Assembly (NCBI RefSeq): GCF_902362185.1
Contig: NC_044507.1
Location: 15,653,044-15,717,043 of the forward strand
Origin: Chanos chanos
Taxonomy: Eukaryota > Chordata > Actinopteri > Gonorynchiformes > Chanidae
Length of the DNA stretch: 64,000 nucleotides
Direction of reading: 5' to 3'
Below, in pieces: positions 1 to 13,010 of this stretch. The translations under genes and the position numbers were made by a program. Every line of letters begins with the position of its first letter. Position 1 is the stretch's first letter. The notes under the pieces are model-generated. The model saw only the letters and a list, made by a program, of their open reading frames with translations, made no database searches and was not told where the DNA came from.

Positions 1-1335
1 ATGCAGCTAGTATCTTCAGATTAACAGTGTACCAATGGGTTTGTTGCCATGTGTCAGGGAGTGAGCTGTATATATATATATATATTTTTGTGACACAGTT
101 TCACTAGTGTCAGTCGTGCACTGTATTCACCACAGTGTACCAGATTTCATTAATGTGTTCCTGTGCTGTTTGGATTAGTTTTTGAGTCCCTGTGTGTGTT
201 GAAATAATGCCACTGTTTATTTATTTAAATAACACTAACTCTAAAAAATCTTTACTGTAGTATATGGGGAAAAAATGAGATGATAACAGTTTTTTTCCCT
301 TGTCTTCGCAAACGCCATTGTAATATGAGAGTTTGCACTGATTCACTTCTCTGTGATCAAATCTGTCATTTGCCCATTAACAAGACTCTTTGTGACCATG
401 TGCTCTACGATCAGGCCTTGGGAAACGTGGTCTGTCTCAGCGTGTACACATGTCTCCTTAAACAATGACACACCTCAGACGTTTAAGTAAGGCTTTAAAG
501 GGGAAGAGGGATGAACAATAAAAGCCTCATAAGGTGCTGAGACCCATACAGCTCACCGTTACGCACATGCAAACTAGGACACCCTGCCCAATCATTAGAG
601 AGAAAGGGGTCCAACAGAACTGCTGATCACTTTTCCCAATCTTGTGAATCTGTGTGACTGTTTCCATCTTAGAACTATTTTCTTTTACCTGTTACATCCT
701 TTAGTAGCCAGGTTGCGTTCGCAGTGTCTTAGTAGAATGCTTTTATTCCAAAAGATGGTGACTGTCCAAACTGATTAGAATGGTTCAGTATCTTTGATGA
801 TGAAAACCGAAAATTCTCAGGCTGTGCTTTTTGTTAAAATGAATTACAATAAAATTTCAATGCTTGCTTCATTAAATGTTTATTCTCTGTTTTTGTCCAG
901 CTTTGTGTTTACCGCTGCATTGCGGAATACACTGAGATCTGCTGGATGTGGGGTTAATCCATAGTCTGAATGGGTGGAGACGCTGGGATTACCAGTGGTG
1001 TGCACAGAACACAGTCTGTGACACTGCTGATGAATAAGAACTGCGGAAGGTGTAAGTGGGCCATTGAGAAAAGGGTTGCGTAACTGTGATACCGGGGATA
1101 AACACATGGCGCCTGGGAAATATGCATCGCATTCTGGAAAGTTCTGACAGATGTGGTCAGGGCCAGAGCCTCTTAAAGCTTTATCAGCAGATCTAAGATG
1201 CTTCCTGTTGTATGTATCTCTGGAAACTTCTAGTCTTTAAAAAAGAAATGGTGTTCTTTGTAGCTTTATACTGCCACACTATAAAATATGAAATTTCAAT
1301 TTGTTAACATTGGTTTCAGCTCACATGTATATATA

Positions 1336-1397
<62 letters not shown>

Positions 1398-1665
1398 TCC
1401 TATGATCTTAAAAAAGAAAGTAGGATTTCTAGTAATCAACTTGCTGTATGTAAACTGCTGCATCCTGGGAAACTCATATGACCATATCTGCCACTCGTCA
1501 CTCTTCATTTAATTTGCATCTGCAATGGAAAACAAAAGGGGATTGTTTCTCTCTGAGACTGCACAAATGGTTGTGACCACATAAGCCCCTTCTCTATCAC
1601 CCTATTGGTACAGGTATCAACAACACTGTTTGGGAGGGAACATTTTCAGGACAGGTGCGAGGCAC
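1..1665. other. Non-coding stretch left of pde6g
   Basis: No gene is recognised here. The open frames on either strand are short, lack recognisable domains and partly translate a TA/GT repeat. The sequence is AT-rich vertebrate intergenic DNA. The last part, from about 1,560, leads into the pde6g promoter. Confidence 0.6.
1327..1395. repeat. (GT)n-(AT)n microsatellite
   Basis: A short GT run is followed by a long uninterrupted AT run. It is read directly from the sequence, and the overlapping open frames (Ile-Tyr or Val-Cys repeats) are artefacts of it. Confidence 0.97.
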
Positions 1666-1670
1666 AACCA

Positions 1671-1703
1671 TAATCCCCATAAGATTCCGGGGGGGTATAA
1701 AAG
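1671..1703 (+). promoter_or_regulatory. pde6g core promoter: TATA box with upstream TAATCC site
   Basis: A TATA box (TATAAAAG) lies at 1696-1703. A TAATCC motif lies 20 bp upstream at 1671-1676; TAATCC is the core recognised by OTX/CRX homeodomain factors that drive photoreceptor genes. Transcription would start near 1725-1735, giving a short untranslated exon that ends at a good donor (gtaagt) at 1786. The TATA box and donor are seen directly. The link to pde6g, whose ATG lies about 1.1 kb downstream, is inferred from orientation and from the acceptor near 2817. Confidence 0.65.
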
Positions 1704-1725
1704 GCTGTCTGAAACATTCTCCCAT

Positions 1726-3450
1726 ACAACACGCTTGGACCTGCCAGCCACATCATACCTAGAGGAACTGAAATCTACAGCCAAAGTAAGTCACACTGGT
1801 GCCCAGAGCAGAGTAACTGACAAGAGTAAATTATATCTCAATGATAGCTCCTTAACAGCTGACAGATATTTATTCTGCAGATTGGGAAAAATATGACTTT
1901 TTTAAGGGTTTTTTTTAATGCTTTACTGTGACAACTATATTCAGTTGATGTTGGTGCATTGCTTAGGAGGATTGTATTAACTAAAAACGTCAGCGTTAAT
2001 CATATGATTTTTAAATGTATTTGGGTTTTTTTTCTCCAGTTCTGTCTTTTTGTGACTACTCTGGGTTTAGTCTGCCAACACTGCAGAATCTGAATGCAAA
2101 GACAGCAAGGCCTCTATTAGTAGCACATGCACTCATGTGAATGAATTGATCAGATGAGGCAAGAAACTGAGCTCCAGCGAATTCAGCATAATGGGCTCTG
2201 CCCTTTCTCTAATGAGATTAATGCAGATCAACAACAGTGTAGAGGGCTGCTAGATTATTTAAAGTGAGGATTAGAGAAATCTACCCACTACTGTGGTACT
2301 ACATAGAATCTGCACCCTGCCAAGGATTTCTGATTACAGACAGAGAGAGTGATTTACTTTATGCAGGTAATGGAGAGGGACAGACTATCCCCTATTGTAC
2401 TCAGCACAAATTAAGTATCACTTAATTTAACACATGTTTTTATAAACAGACAGGGTAGACAGGTGAGAAGCAGAGTCTGAGACTGTGCCCTGTTGTTAGT
2501 AAGTGCTGAACTGTCGGGTTGTAATGACAGGTTGCTATGACTTTAAATTAGCTGTCCCTGATAATATTGCGAGTACATAATAATTCCACAACTGCATAGT
2601 AACCATTCTGTACGTATGGACTGTTCTAACAGAATCAAATTGTTACACAAGACTTCACTCTGCGAGCAGACTCTCTGAGCTAATGCACGACTAATTGTAA
2701 AATTCAACATGAAGCACATATGATATATCGAAGTGACAGAAAAAAAAAAATTAACTTTGAGATGGAGATGCTGTTTTGTAGATTTTTTTTTTTTCGTCAA
2801 ATTTGTTTCTCTTTTAGACAAGCACCCCATTTACGGTTCATTTACAAATTTCAACAGAGCCTCTTACCAATCGCAACATAAAATCTTGAACATGGACATC
2901 TCCAAGGCGGCACCTAAGACTGCCAGCAAACCCGTCACCAGGGTCTCGGGTGTTACGGCTCCTGGCAGCCCTCGCAAGGGACCCCCTAAATTTAAACAGC
3001 GCTCAACACGCCAGTTCAAAAGCAAGCCGCCAAAGAGGGGCGTTCTTGGGTAAGCCACTTTGATGAGCTTTTTATGCAGTTGTGTTGATTAGATGTTTTA
3101 AATATAAGATTTGATATTAAGCATGCGTTCTGATTACATACTTTTGTCTATTGTGCTCAGGTATGGTGAAGACATTCCTGGAATGGAGGGCTTGGGCACA
3201 GGTGTGTATTCATTTTGACAATATTTTAAAAATATGTGTTATGTTTTAAGCAGTCCAAAATTTTAAACAATTTCATTGATCGCCAGGGATGCGTGTTTAC
3301 GTAGACATGTTTGGGTTTTACTCACTGGTGATTAATGTAACTGTGATATTGATGATATTGGTCTTCTCCACAGATATCACAGTGATCTGCCCATGGGAAG
3401 CCTACAGTCATCTGGAGCTGCATGAGTTAGCACAGTATGGCATCATTTAG
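1726..3450 (+). CDS. pde6g: Rod-type cGMP phosphodiesterase 6 gamma subunit (inhibitory)
   Basis: The coding exons are 2892-3049, 3161-3201 and 3374-3450. All junctions are GT-AG and keep frame, giving 91 residues against 87 in mammalian PDE6G. A non-coding first exon of about 60 bp (to 1785) and an acceptor before about 2817 are inferred. The protein is the small inhibitory subunit that plugs the PDE6 catalytic sites in photoreceptor outer segments and is displaced by transducin. Its hallmarks are all visible: the central basic stretch [11 protein letters not shown]...[12 protein letters not shown], then [17 protein letters not shown], and the C-terminal [10 protein letters not shown] that blocks the catalytic pocket. 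The ending AQYGII and the tail-to-tail neighbour tspan10 favour PDE6G over the cone form PDE6H. The N-terminal 20 residues are divergent, as is usual in this family. A possible polyadenylation signal (AATAAA) lies at 4210-4215, beyond a CT microsatellite. Confidence 0.9.
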
Positions 3451-3901
3451 GCTGGAAACCTGTTCAATAACACACAACAGATCTGGCTCCCCTTCATCAA
3501 CAATGGATTTAAATCACTTTCATTCACTCAGTCAGTTGATTGAAAATATCAAAGAGGATTATCACGACATCAAAAAGGAAGCCAAGAAAAACATTAATCA
3601 AATGGATTATTATTCCCTTTTGATTAAGCTGTACTATCCCTAATACTTTGTGTGTCTTTGTGTATCCTGTCAGTCCACACTCATTTGTAAAGATATTTTC
3701 TCTTAGTGGCACAAATTCAAATGTGTAATACTTCAATCTGTGGACCCGATCCCACGAAAGAGAAAACTAATTCACGTCTGAATCTAAATATCATGTGCCA
3801 CCTATGATATGAATAGGCATATTGTCAGGCTTACAATGCTAGGCTGTATAGACATAGTATTTATATAAGAGCATATTATGTTCGATTTTAGTGTTTGACT
3901 C

Positions 3902-3957
<56 letters not shown>

Positions 3958-4774
3958 CATTTTTGCTTGAATGGTACACATATCTATGAGTCCTTCTCAA
4001 GCTGCCAAGTTGTGCAGATTCTGTTGAGTGCTGGAATTATGAATGCCTGTATCTGCCTGTGGAGCGTAAACAGGGAGCAGCTCTATCTGATGAGCCTGGC
4101 CCAGTTTACTGGCCTTAAGGGTGTTTGTTTGTCAGGGGACTCTTAGTCTGTATGTGAGGAGACTTGATTGGGCACAATTCTCAGCAGCGCAGTAATGGCA
4201 CAAATTCAAAATAAAGCTTATTTTTTCATATTTTTGAAATAAAATGAGTTTTTGAGTGTTTTTGTTCAAGAAAAATATTAACTTACAGAATTGCATCATT
4301 TTTGGACTTGGCTGAAAACATTTAATTCTGCGGACTGTAGAATTGGATTGAGTAACCATTACTGAAAAAAAGGACTGAATGGCCATTTTGAAAACTCTTT
4401 TGAATTTAGAACCTCCACTTCTTTTGTTCGCTATTACGTCAAAAGTCATGAAATGAAGTGAAGATTATTTAGTGCACTATGAAACAAGAAATTTAGTTCA
4501 TATCAACACACAAGATTAAAGAAATATAAGAAGTCAAACCAGTGACATATCACCATAAATTAAATTGCTTTGAAATGTTCTGTTGTATTGTACAGTTACG
4601 GACAAATTGAATATGCAAATCTTTGACACATCAGCATTATGTGAGTTTCAGCTGTACTGTGACTTATTAACATGGAAAACGCAGCTTTTAACATTTGTTT
4701 CTGGATCCCAGCATGTTCATTTCAATTAAAGTCCACAATGTTCAAGTAACTTTACGAACTGCATCCCATTGACA
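3451..4774. other. pde6g 3' UTR/intergenic, convergent with tspan10
   Basis: This is the gap between the two convergent genes. It holds a CT microsatellite and an AATAAA at 4210 but no coding pattern. The 3' UTRs of both genes should lie here, but their ends cannot be fixed from sequence alone. Confidence 0.6.
3905..3954. repeat. (CT)n microsatellite
   Basis: A nearly pure CT dinucleotide run read directly. The Leu-Ser open frame across it is an artefact. Confidence 0.97.
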
Positions 4775-6335
4775 TCACGACTGTCGAACGGCTTGTCTTG
4801 CTATTGCCTTACTCCACTGAATTTTATCCAACAGTCGTGCAGTTACGATAAGAGTTAGGATCTGAACCCCTAAAAGAACGATGGCTACGGTTCCGATGAG
4901 TCCGGAATGCTGCTGAATCCAGCGGGACATGCCTCCGAGGCAGCCTCCCAGAAAGATCACACTCTGAGCGGAGAACTCATCCAGCTGCTGAGCCCCCACA
5001 CCACACTGGGAGTTCCAGACTGTTCCATTCTCCATAGGGTCCACACAGCATGAGGGAGGCACGCTACAGGCTTGGATGCCAGGGGCTGAGCAGTTAAAAT
5101 AGCTGTCATAAAAAGACCACAAAGAGTTACTCATTCTACAGTCCACAATGCTGCCTCACATCATGTTTATAAATTACACAGGTCTTAGAGTGTACAAGTG
5201 CAAAACAGTATTAGTGTTGGAATGGAGTGTTGGCAACTGCAGAGCAGTTAGGATAAGCAGTTATATAATTTCCTACACAAGTCGGAGATTATCATGCAAG
5301 CACTGCTGAAAAAGAACCATATCCAGAATATTTAAAAAGTCACTTTTCTTTTTTCTTTCTTTCTTTTTTTTTTTTTTTACTATGATGAACTTTTTTCTAG
5401 TTTTTCTGCTGGGCTCTGTTAGCATATTAGCTCCATACTGACTCACATGTTGATTTCCCAGTCACGGTAGTTGTCTGCTCCACAGCACTGCAAACCCGTC
5501 TGTATTTCATCCGTGATGAACCTCAGGTCCAGGTCATCCTGGTAACGGACCATGGCGGCCAAAATTCCGGACCGCATCAAGCCCACGATCTGGCCCTGAA
5601 GGCTGTAGGCCACAATGGCGACTAGAACCTGTGCCGTGACCAGAATCAGCACAGCCGCGGAGAAAGAACGGAGCAGGCAGCTGTTCTCCCTCAGAGCTCC
5701 AACACAGCCCGTGAGACAGAGCAACGACAGCACGAACCCCAGAAAGACAAACAGGAACATGGGATCAGTCCCAATGCCACCAATCTTTTCCTGGGCAAAG
5801 CTCTCTTTAGCCACCAGACCCCACAGACCCAGGACCAGAGTGACCAGACCCAGAGCAGTAAAGAGCAGGTTACTTGTGAAGAGACTGTACTTCAGCAGGT
5901 AGTCACACAGGCCGGATAAACCATAGACTCCGTCCCTCTCCCCTGTCTCAGGGAGATTTTTAACTTCTGGCTGGTGACTCTGTGGGGATTGTGTACCATC
6001 CTCAGGGCCCAGGTTCACAATGGATGAGGTACCCTCCTTTACTGCATCTCTCTTAATGGTATTACACAAAATAACCAACTTATCAACAAACAGGATCGGA
6101 AATTACAAAGAAAATTTACTATACTTTGAGGATGCAATAAGAATTTTCATGTAAAATTGCATCTTGAAGTTTTTTTTACCAAGCCTATAGATGTGCCGCA
6201 TATTGAGATGTCAGAGAGCAGGAGAAAGGAGGCAAGCAGATGATGTTTTACCTTTGGTATGAGCGGACTGGTTTCCTCATTCTGTGCATTTCCCCTGTGC
6301 TTCCAGAAAGAGCGAAAGAGTGGAAACCAGCTCAT
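4775..6335 (-). CDS. tspan10: Tetraspanin-10 (oculospanin)
   Basis: Three exons are inferred: 6335-6252, 6051-5447 and 5135-4775. The total is 1,050 nt, or 349 residues, and stays in frame across the junctions. Tetraspanins organise membrane microdomains; TSPAN10 (oculospanin) is expressed in retinal pigment epithelium and melanocytes. Four membrane segments lie near residues 84-107, 125-147, 157-178 and 307-331. The large extracellular loop has the CCG motif (217-219), the second cysteine motif PSCC (257-260) and further cysteines at 274 and 295. The stretches YQDD.DLRF, LQCCGA..Y.DW and YFNCS.PG.QAC closely match human TSPAN10 as I remember it. The start was chosen at MSWFPLF because it opens the only exon that splices in phase 0. 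The acceptor at 6051 is pyrimidine-poor, so that boundary is the least certain. Confidence 0.9.
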
Positions 6336-8511
6336 ATTTCCCAATTAACGGGAGAGGACTCTGTACACCCTCTCAACCGGTCTATCCTGAGATTTCTAGC
6401 CACGTGAAAAGGAACAAGAGAATGAGAGAGCAGAGAAGAAAGTGGACTTCTGAGTAGGCTTCCACTCACTAATGTCTGTGTTGCTGTGAATTGCAGAATC
6501 ATGTGACAGTCAGCACACTGAGATTAAGGAGCCCTTGTTGCGCTCTATTGATCATGTGTGTACGTGTGTGGACGGGAGGACCAGTGGTTCAGCCTGCACG
6601 GAACCGGTGTGGATCACACGGCCCACAGCCTGAGGCTATGAATTTATTTCAACGACGTCAAAGGAAAGCACTGTGTTAAGACAACGGCTTGACATCAGAA
6701 TTTTATATAATGAATATGTGAATAATCCTTTTAATGAGTGAAGAAAACCCTCTCTCGCAAAATATTAGATAAACCATCTAAAATATCATACAGGCATATA
6801 ACTAAAATATATGTTTGTTTTTTTTTTAAACAGCACTTTTCAAAAGAAATTCCTTTAAAATGACGACCCCTGCGGTTGATTCTTTTATGCCCAGAAATGT
6901 CATGGCAACAGTAAACTGTAAATCCTGTGACGATGGTAATATATGTGGTAATATTAATAAATCTGTCCCTTTTAGGCCTATTGTGTCATGTAAATCAGTA
7001 GCATCTGTATGCCTGAGAATCTCAGTCCGCACTACATAAAACATTCTCCAAACTTGCCAAACTAGCAGCACAGGGCCTGAGACAAAGCAACGCAGGATAC
7101 CGCAGGACTGTAAATTTCCAAGTCCAGTTCTCATAAATTCAACCAAAGTGTACAGTACAAAGTTCTCGCAATTTCTACTTACTGAAAAAGCACCTAAGAG
7201 GATAGTGGCAGATACATTTTTTTTTGATATTTTTCTCTGAAACAAACACATTTCAATTCTGATAAAAAGTTAAAATGGCCTTTAAATGAGCCTGAATGTA
7301 CTTAATGATCATTAAGGACACTCTCTCACCCTCAGTAATGACCTAATCTGCTATTTTCCGGACTGACAATATTTAACCTTTCACCTAACACTTTATGTTG
7401 TTAACTGTATGTCCACGAGGGGGCACCAGAATGACACGATAACTGGAAAACTGAAATCTTTTAATCTGTTACAGGTGCAACCGTTTGTTACATTATCCAA
7501 CAATCTCCTTGCAAATTCTCTTAGGGGAATTTCAGTGACTCTACACTCTCCAAGAATAGAGAGGGAAAAAATGCAGAATGTTACAAATCATACTCTTTGG
7601 CTCCAAAAGTACCTACACTGCAGACTCACATGGCCTCAAATACCAGATTTGCACCCATTACAGCTGCTTTTTCAAACTACCTTGTCCATTATCAGAATTA
7701 AAGCATACCACATTTTTCTCCTGACAGTGGTTTATCGGGTATGCTGATGAAGAACTCTTGGCTTTCAGATTGCCTGGTAGTCTTGGCTTGTATTGTCACT
7801 AAGGAGGTTGTTAAGAGGATAACCTAACGCAGTAGGCATTTAAGGAATGAGATGAACAGATTTTCCTTCTCCAGAACCAAATGTAAATTTCACCACTTTA
7901 AGACAGTCCCAGCAGGGCCTACAGCTATAGTGCTACCCCTGTATTTCCAATCAAACGTAATGAATGGCCAATTTATCTTGTCCTTTAATTGGCACAAAAT
8001 CACTCATTAATCTAACGGCAAAAAGTTATTTGACTTTACTCACATGGATCCTGTATGACTCTTTAATAATTCAATATGATTCCCAGGTCATTGCGTTTTA
8101 AAAAGTTTATTTAAACATTTGCGATGTAGAAATGTATTTCAATACATTTTTTTTTAACCAGCAGCAATCATTTATATTACGCAATTATGTGGCATTAAAA
8201 ATAATTTAATTAGCAAATAATTCAAATGTACATTGGCAAAAATAAAAAAAAGAAAACTTTTATCTGTATTCTAAAGCAAATTTCAAGTTTCATGGGTTAA
8301 ACGGCGAGGAATTGTAACTAAAGGGGTTTCCAAAAAATACTACATAAATGAAATCACGATATGGCTCCTTGGATATATTTTTTCTCTTCTTTTTTCTTTC
8401 CTCCTTTTTTTTTTAAACAAATCTAAAGTTCCCTCTCTTATACAAACAAAACCGGTGTGATAATTGCATATTAGCAAGGGGGAGAGTAAGAGGAAAAACA
8501 GAGGGAGAATG

Positions 8512-8513
8512 AA

Positions 8514-8544
<31 letters not shown>

Positions 8545-8545
8545 C

Positions 8546-8594
<49 letters not shown>
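8512..8594. repeat. (GA)n microsatellite
   Basis: A GA run with a few GACA interruptions, read directly. It generates spurious Arg-Glu and Leu-Ser frames on the two strands. Confidence 0.97.
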
Positions 8595-8600
<6 letters not shown>

Positions 8601-8705
8601 TTTCCACCTCGCTGGCACTGCTGAACCTGTGTGCTGTCATTCTTTCCTCAGGCCTATGCTGGTCAAGGTTGGAGAGAGTTTCTGGATTTACCCCAGGCAT
8701 TTGCG

Positions 8706-8795
8706 CATGATTCGGCTGGCTGGCCATGCTGAGAAATAGGGCCAGTGTTGTGATCTGGCTGGCTATGCTGAGAAATAGGGCCAGTGTTGTGATCT
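8706..8795. repeat. Short tandem duplication, about 44-bp unit
   Basis: The phrase TGGCTGGC(C/T)ATGCTGAGAA, followed by ATAGGGCCAGTGTTGTGATC, occurs twice in direct succession. This is a two-copy local duplication with one substitution. Confidence 0.85.
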
Positions 8796-9807
8796 GGAGC
8801 TCAGCGTGCAACTGAAATAGAAAAACGGAGATTGAAGCTGTACTTGAGCCTACTGACACAAGGTCAGCTCATCTGCGTTCATACGTCCTCGTTTGGGTCG
8901 CGAACTATTGGCTGTTACTTCTCAATCCAGACTGTACCAAATGCTCTGCCGTATGGTCATGGTTTTATCGATTAAGGAGTATATTTTTTCCCAATAACTC
9001 AAGATTATAAATGTCCTGAGTGTGTTCAGGGCTGCATGGACACTAAAACAGATGGTGGTCTGTCTTTAGATGGGATAAACACAACTTTTAAAATGATCGC
9101 TTGGCGCTTGTGTATTCCCTCAGCAACATTTCTGTTGGATGGACAATGTCAGCATGTGTATCTCACATCCCTGTGATGTTCCACTGTTTTGGTCAAAGAC
9201 TTTATGTCTTCTGACAAGAGAATCTATTGTGCCCAATAGAAATTAACTGAATTGTTTGAACTGATTTTTTTTTTTGGCCTTTTTGAAAAATGTAATTTTT
9301 CTTTTCAATGGCTACACAATGTTCCTTCATGCAAATGGTTTTGTGTAAAAAGGATTTATAAAATATTGTTGCCATTAATTTAATTCATCTCCGGTTTCTT
9401 CCCCATCTGTGGAGACCCTTGAGATTTACAATGACTGCTCACTGGATAGATTCCCAGCACTTCTGATTGGATGGTTGCCATGGCATTATTCCACATTGTG
9501 CTATGCCTGTGAGGCAAACCAACCCATTACCATTCTCATTTTGGCAGAAGAATTATCTTTTTTGGGGGTATTTGTCTATTTTTTTAACCCAGATTCAATT
9601 TGTGATCGTTGCCCAAAGATGATGTTTTTGCTCTGGTAATGCCAACGGCTGATTAGTGGTGAATCTTGATGAGAACTCCTTTGTCATGGAGATTTTAGGT
9701 CATTAGAGATTATAAACACTTGTCATGTTTGTTGTCATGAGTCATTCCCTGAGGCATTTATTATTAAGAATTATCCATTACTGCATGTAACCTGACCACT
9801 GCAAAGT

Positions 9808-10016
9808 CTCTTCTCTTCTCTTCTCTTCTCTTCTCTTCTCTTTTCTTTTCTTTTCTTTTCTTCTCTTCTCTTCTCTTCTCTTCTCTTCTCTTCTCTTCTC
9901 TTCTCTTCTCTTCTCTTCTCTTCTCTTCTCTTCTCTTCCCCTCCCCTCCCCTCTCCTCTCCTCTCCTCTCCTCTCCTCTCCTCTCCTCTCCTCTCCTCTC
10001 CTCTCCTCTCCTCTCC
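9808..10016. repeat. (TTCTC)n to (CTCTC)n satellite-like array
   Basis: This is a pentamer array of about 210 bp. It starts as TTCTC, has an internal TTTTC subdomain, and changes at about 9,940 to CCTCT-type units. The homogeneous blocks suggest slippage expansion of successive variants. The Glu-Arg-rich open frames here are artefacts. Confidence 0.96.
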
Positions 10017-11993
10017 AAGAATAAAAATAATCTTAACTTGTAATGCAAGACATGACATTGACCAACATAATCTTAACAATTACCCATTTCCTGTCTCCTG
10101 TGTCATCGTAGTTTGAGAGGAGAACATGCCAGAACTATTTGAGTTATATTCTATTTAACCCATACATAGCAAAATGATCTGTATCATGCCTTATTTCTCT
10201 CAGTGGGTTATCTCTCATCATGGCAAGCTGTCGCATTATGGTTTCAGCTGCTTGTTTTTGCGCAATGGCTACTGATTCACCGAGTCAAAGTTTCCATACC
10301 CAGCTCTGACTCTGTGCAGTTTTCCATCAAATGATTTATTCTGATCACGTGGCTGCTTCGGAGTGTCTGCATGGTTTCTTGAACTAATTTTTCCCCCATT
10401 TCAAATAAATCTCAAATATGCTGCTAATATTTTCTGTAGCCAAGAAGGTAGATCTGCATTTTTTAAATGACCTTATTTTGCTTACAGTAATGTAATTTTT
10501 TGCAGAGACACAATATCTTTTCGCTACTTTCTCCAAACAGATGCAATAGAGGTCCAAACATCTGTCATAAACAAGTTTATTTGGAGCACAAGACCTAAAA
10601 GTACTGCATATATGTGTGGTAAGATTTCATGAAAATAATGTTATTAAAATCTGATTATCACTGTAAACGGGGTAACAGTATTCTGTTGTTTGTTATTGAA
10701 ACGTTACATAAAAAGAGTTCTGTTGACGTATCCTGTTATTTTTTGCTAAATTACTCAGCCGGAGACAAAACTTTTTGTTCCGAGCTTTTTTTTGTTTGCT
10801 GTGATATATTACATAACTGAAACTAACATGTCCATGTCCGACGACTCCAAAAGCCTTGAGACTTGCATCATTCAACAGAGAACAGAGAACCTCAACACAC
10901 TCACAGCACATTGGGATTATGCAAGAACTGGACTTTTCTGTTTAAAGCACGCACATCTGAACAAACAGAAATCAGACCCCCACACTCCTATGAACAAAGG
11001 TTCGTATTAAACTCACTCTAAAGAACTGAAAATCCCCACGACTGCTACGAAACCACTCATCGACCAGTACGCAAGATTCAACATAATATCTTTTTAAAAC
11101 CTGTTTACAATGCTTGACTTTCAGAGACCAATAATGTTGTCACCTGAATTCAAAGTTTTCAGCAGCACAGTCTTTAGCACCCTCTTCCATGCAAAAATTG
11201 GCTTTACATGTTTGTCACAGGACTTTTATCACATTTCATGTACTCTGTCCAGACCATGATGTAAGTTGTTATTCTCCTTTTTAAAAGCTTGGCTGTACTT
11301 ATATGAGTCGTCACAGAGAGAACGGGAGAACTTGGCTCTGCTGTCACTTGGCTTTACTGACATTCTCTCTCACATACATATTTAAATGTATATGAGATTG
11401 ACTTGGCTCTGAGTGGTGCAGATGTTGGACAGACAGCTACAGTCAGCTGTAGGAATGCTGCATTGGAATGATGCTCCCGCTTCAAATGCTTTGACTGGAC
11501 ACCAGCCTGGTCCTGGAGATTAGGCAGGGCCAGATATGATAAATGCTTTACGCCAACTCCGTCTTAAATCAGTGAGGACGATTACTCTGAGCCAAGTATC
11601 CGGCTGTGTGGTGTCATTGGTCAGTACAGACATGAAAGGAGGAAATTCTCATTAAATACACATGCTCTTCTGGGGGATGGGTAATCCTGTGTAGACAGAC
11701 ACATCAGGACAAACTTTTTTGGGCAAACTTTCAGCAAGAGAGTCAAACAGCATGTTGGTTTTTCCCCCACCGCCCATGCTTATCTGATTCTCTTTGGAAA
11801 ATTGATCAAGAATGCCCAAAGGACAGGGACACTTATCTACACACCAGTCTGAGCAGAGACCTATGTATGAACATTTTTGAACTAGCTAGTGTGGTGTGCA
11901 ATTGTATGGAGTAGGTGTGTGAGTGAGAGAGATGGCTACCATTCAGTCAGAATGAATATATGAGTGTGCGTGTGTGTGTGCGTTTGTGTGTGT

Positions 11994-12008
11994 GAAAGGG
12001 AGAGAGAA

Positions 12009-12039
<31 letters not shown>

Positions 12040-12093
12040 AGGAGACAGAGACAGAGAGAGGGAGGAAGAGAAAGAGAGAGTGAGAGAGAGAGG

Positions 12094-12135
<42 letters not shown>

Positions 12136-12194
12136 GAGAAGGAGACAGAGACAGAGAGAGAGGGGAAGAGAGAGAGAGAGAGAGAGTGAGAGAG
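11994..12194. repeat. Degenerate (GA)n microsatellite, about 200 bp
   Basis: A long GA-rich tract with GACAGA and GGGAGA interruptions, itself internally duplicated (two similar halves near 12,040 and 12,140). It is preceded by a short GT run. Confidence 0.95.
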
Positions 12195-13010
12195 CACAAA
12201 AGGATGCAATATTCTCCTTGGGAGTGTCCATCCAATTCTGGTGAAGGGGTGGGAACAGCGTGGATATGAGGATTAGAGATACACTTATAAAACTGCAGTT
12301 CAAGTGAGATTACATCAGTCTTAAAGATCGACGGGATTATACAGAGCAGGAAAATCATACGGCTTATTACAGCTAACCAGCCAGGTATTTACAAACGCAT
12401 TTACATCATAATGAAGAACTTTTGATTTAAGCTATAAAATAAAAATATGCTCTTTACTAATTAAACATATCTCCTTGTGAATGCTAAATAAATCTTTAAT
12501 AAAGATCTTTATTTGCTGATGCAGGCATATAAATGTTAAGCTTTACTTTAGATAAAATGTCTTTTCTAAACTTGATCATGTTTTTGTTTCTGTCTATGCA
12601 TGATAATCCTTGTGAGCTAATCTTAGATCATTTTATTTTATGATACTTTCATTGCATCCTCAGAAGCCAAGTTTTGCTTTGAAAATGTGCAGCACAAAGT
12701 TTGGCAGTGATTAGTGATGATGTGAGCTATGCAGCGTTTCCAGGCTTTTACTAACATGATGCAGATTTCCAGTTACCAGAGTAACCGCAAAACTTCTATG
12801 TAATGTTTTACCAAGCATGCACGCAACCTCAGGGCGAGAATGTGCACAGCACATGTTGTGTCTTAGCGCTTGTGACCGGAATGAAATGGGCTTAACTTGT
12901 TTGTTTGTTTGTTTGTTTGTTTGTTTTGTTTATCTTTGGAACGCAACTGAAGCTGTAATAAGAGTGTCATAGGTTAATAGAAGTCTGTTATTGTTTTTCT
13001 GGGAAGGACG

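Larger units (their letters stand above)
6336..13010. other. Long intergenic region with microsatellites, no gene recognised
   Basis: About 6.7 kb separates tspan10 from the next gene. Open frames are short and those above 100 codons translate GA/CT or TTCTC repeats. No splice-linked coding pattern, RNA gene or transposon core was recognised. Three large simple-sequence arrays and a (TTTG)n run near 12,898-12,928 are the only clear structures. Confidence 0.55.

Noticed and set aside
9764-10079. Glu-Arg-rich frames of about 100 codons
   Set aside because: They translate the TTCTC/CTCTC array and show no coding features.
11936-12358. Overlapping 88-140 codon frames of Ser-Leu or Arg-Glu repeats
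   Set aside because: They are translations of the GA/CT microsatellite in several frames on both strands.
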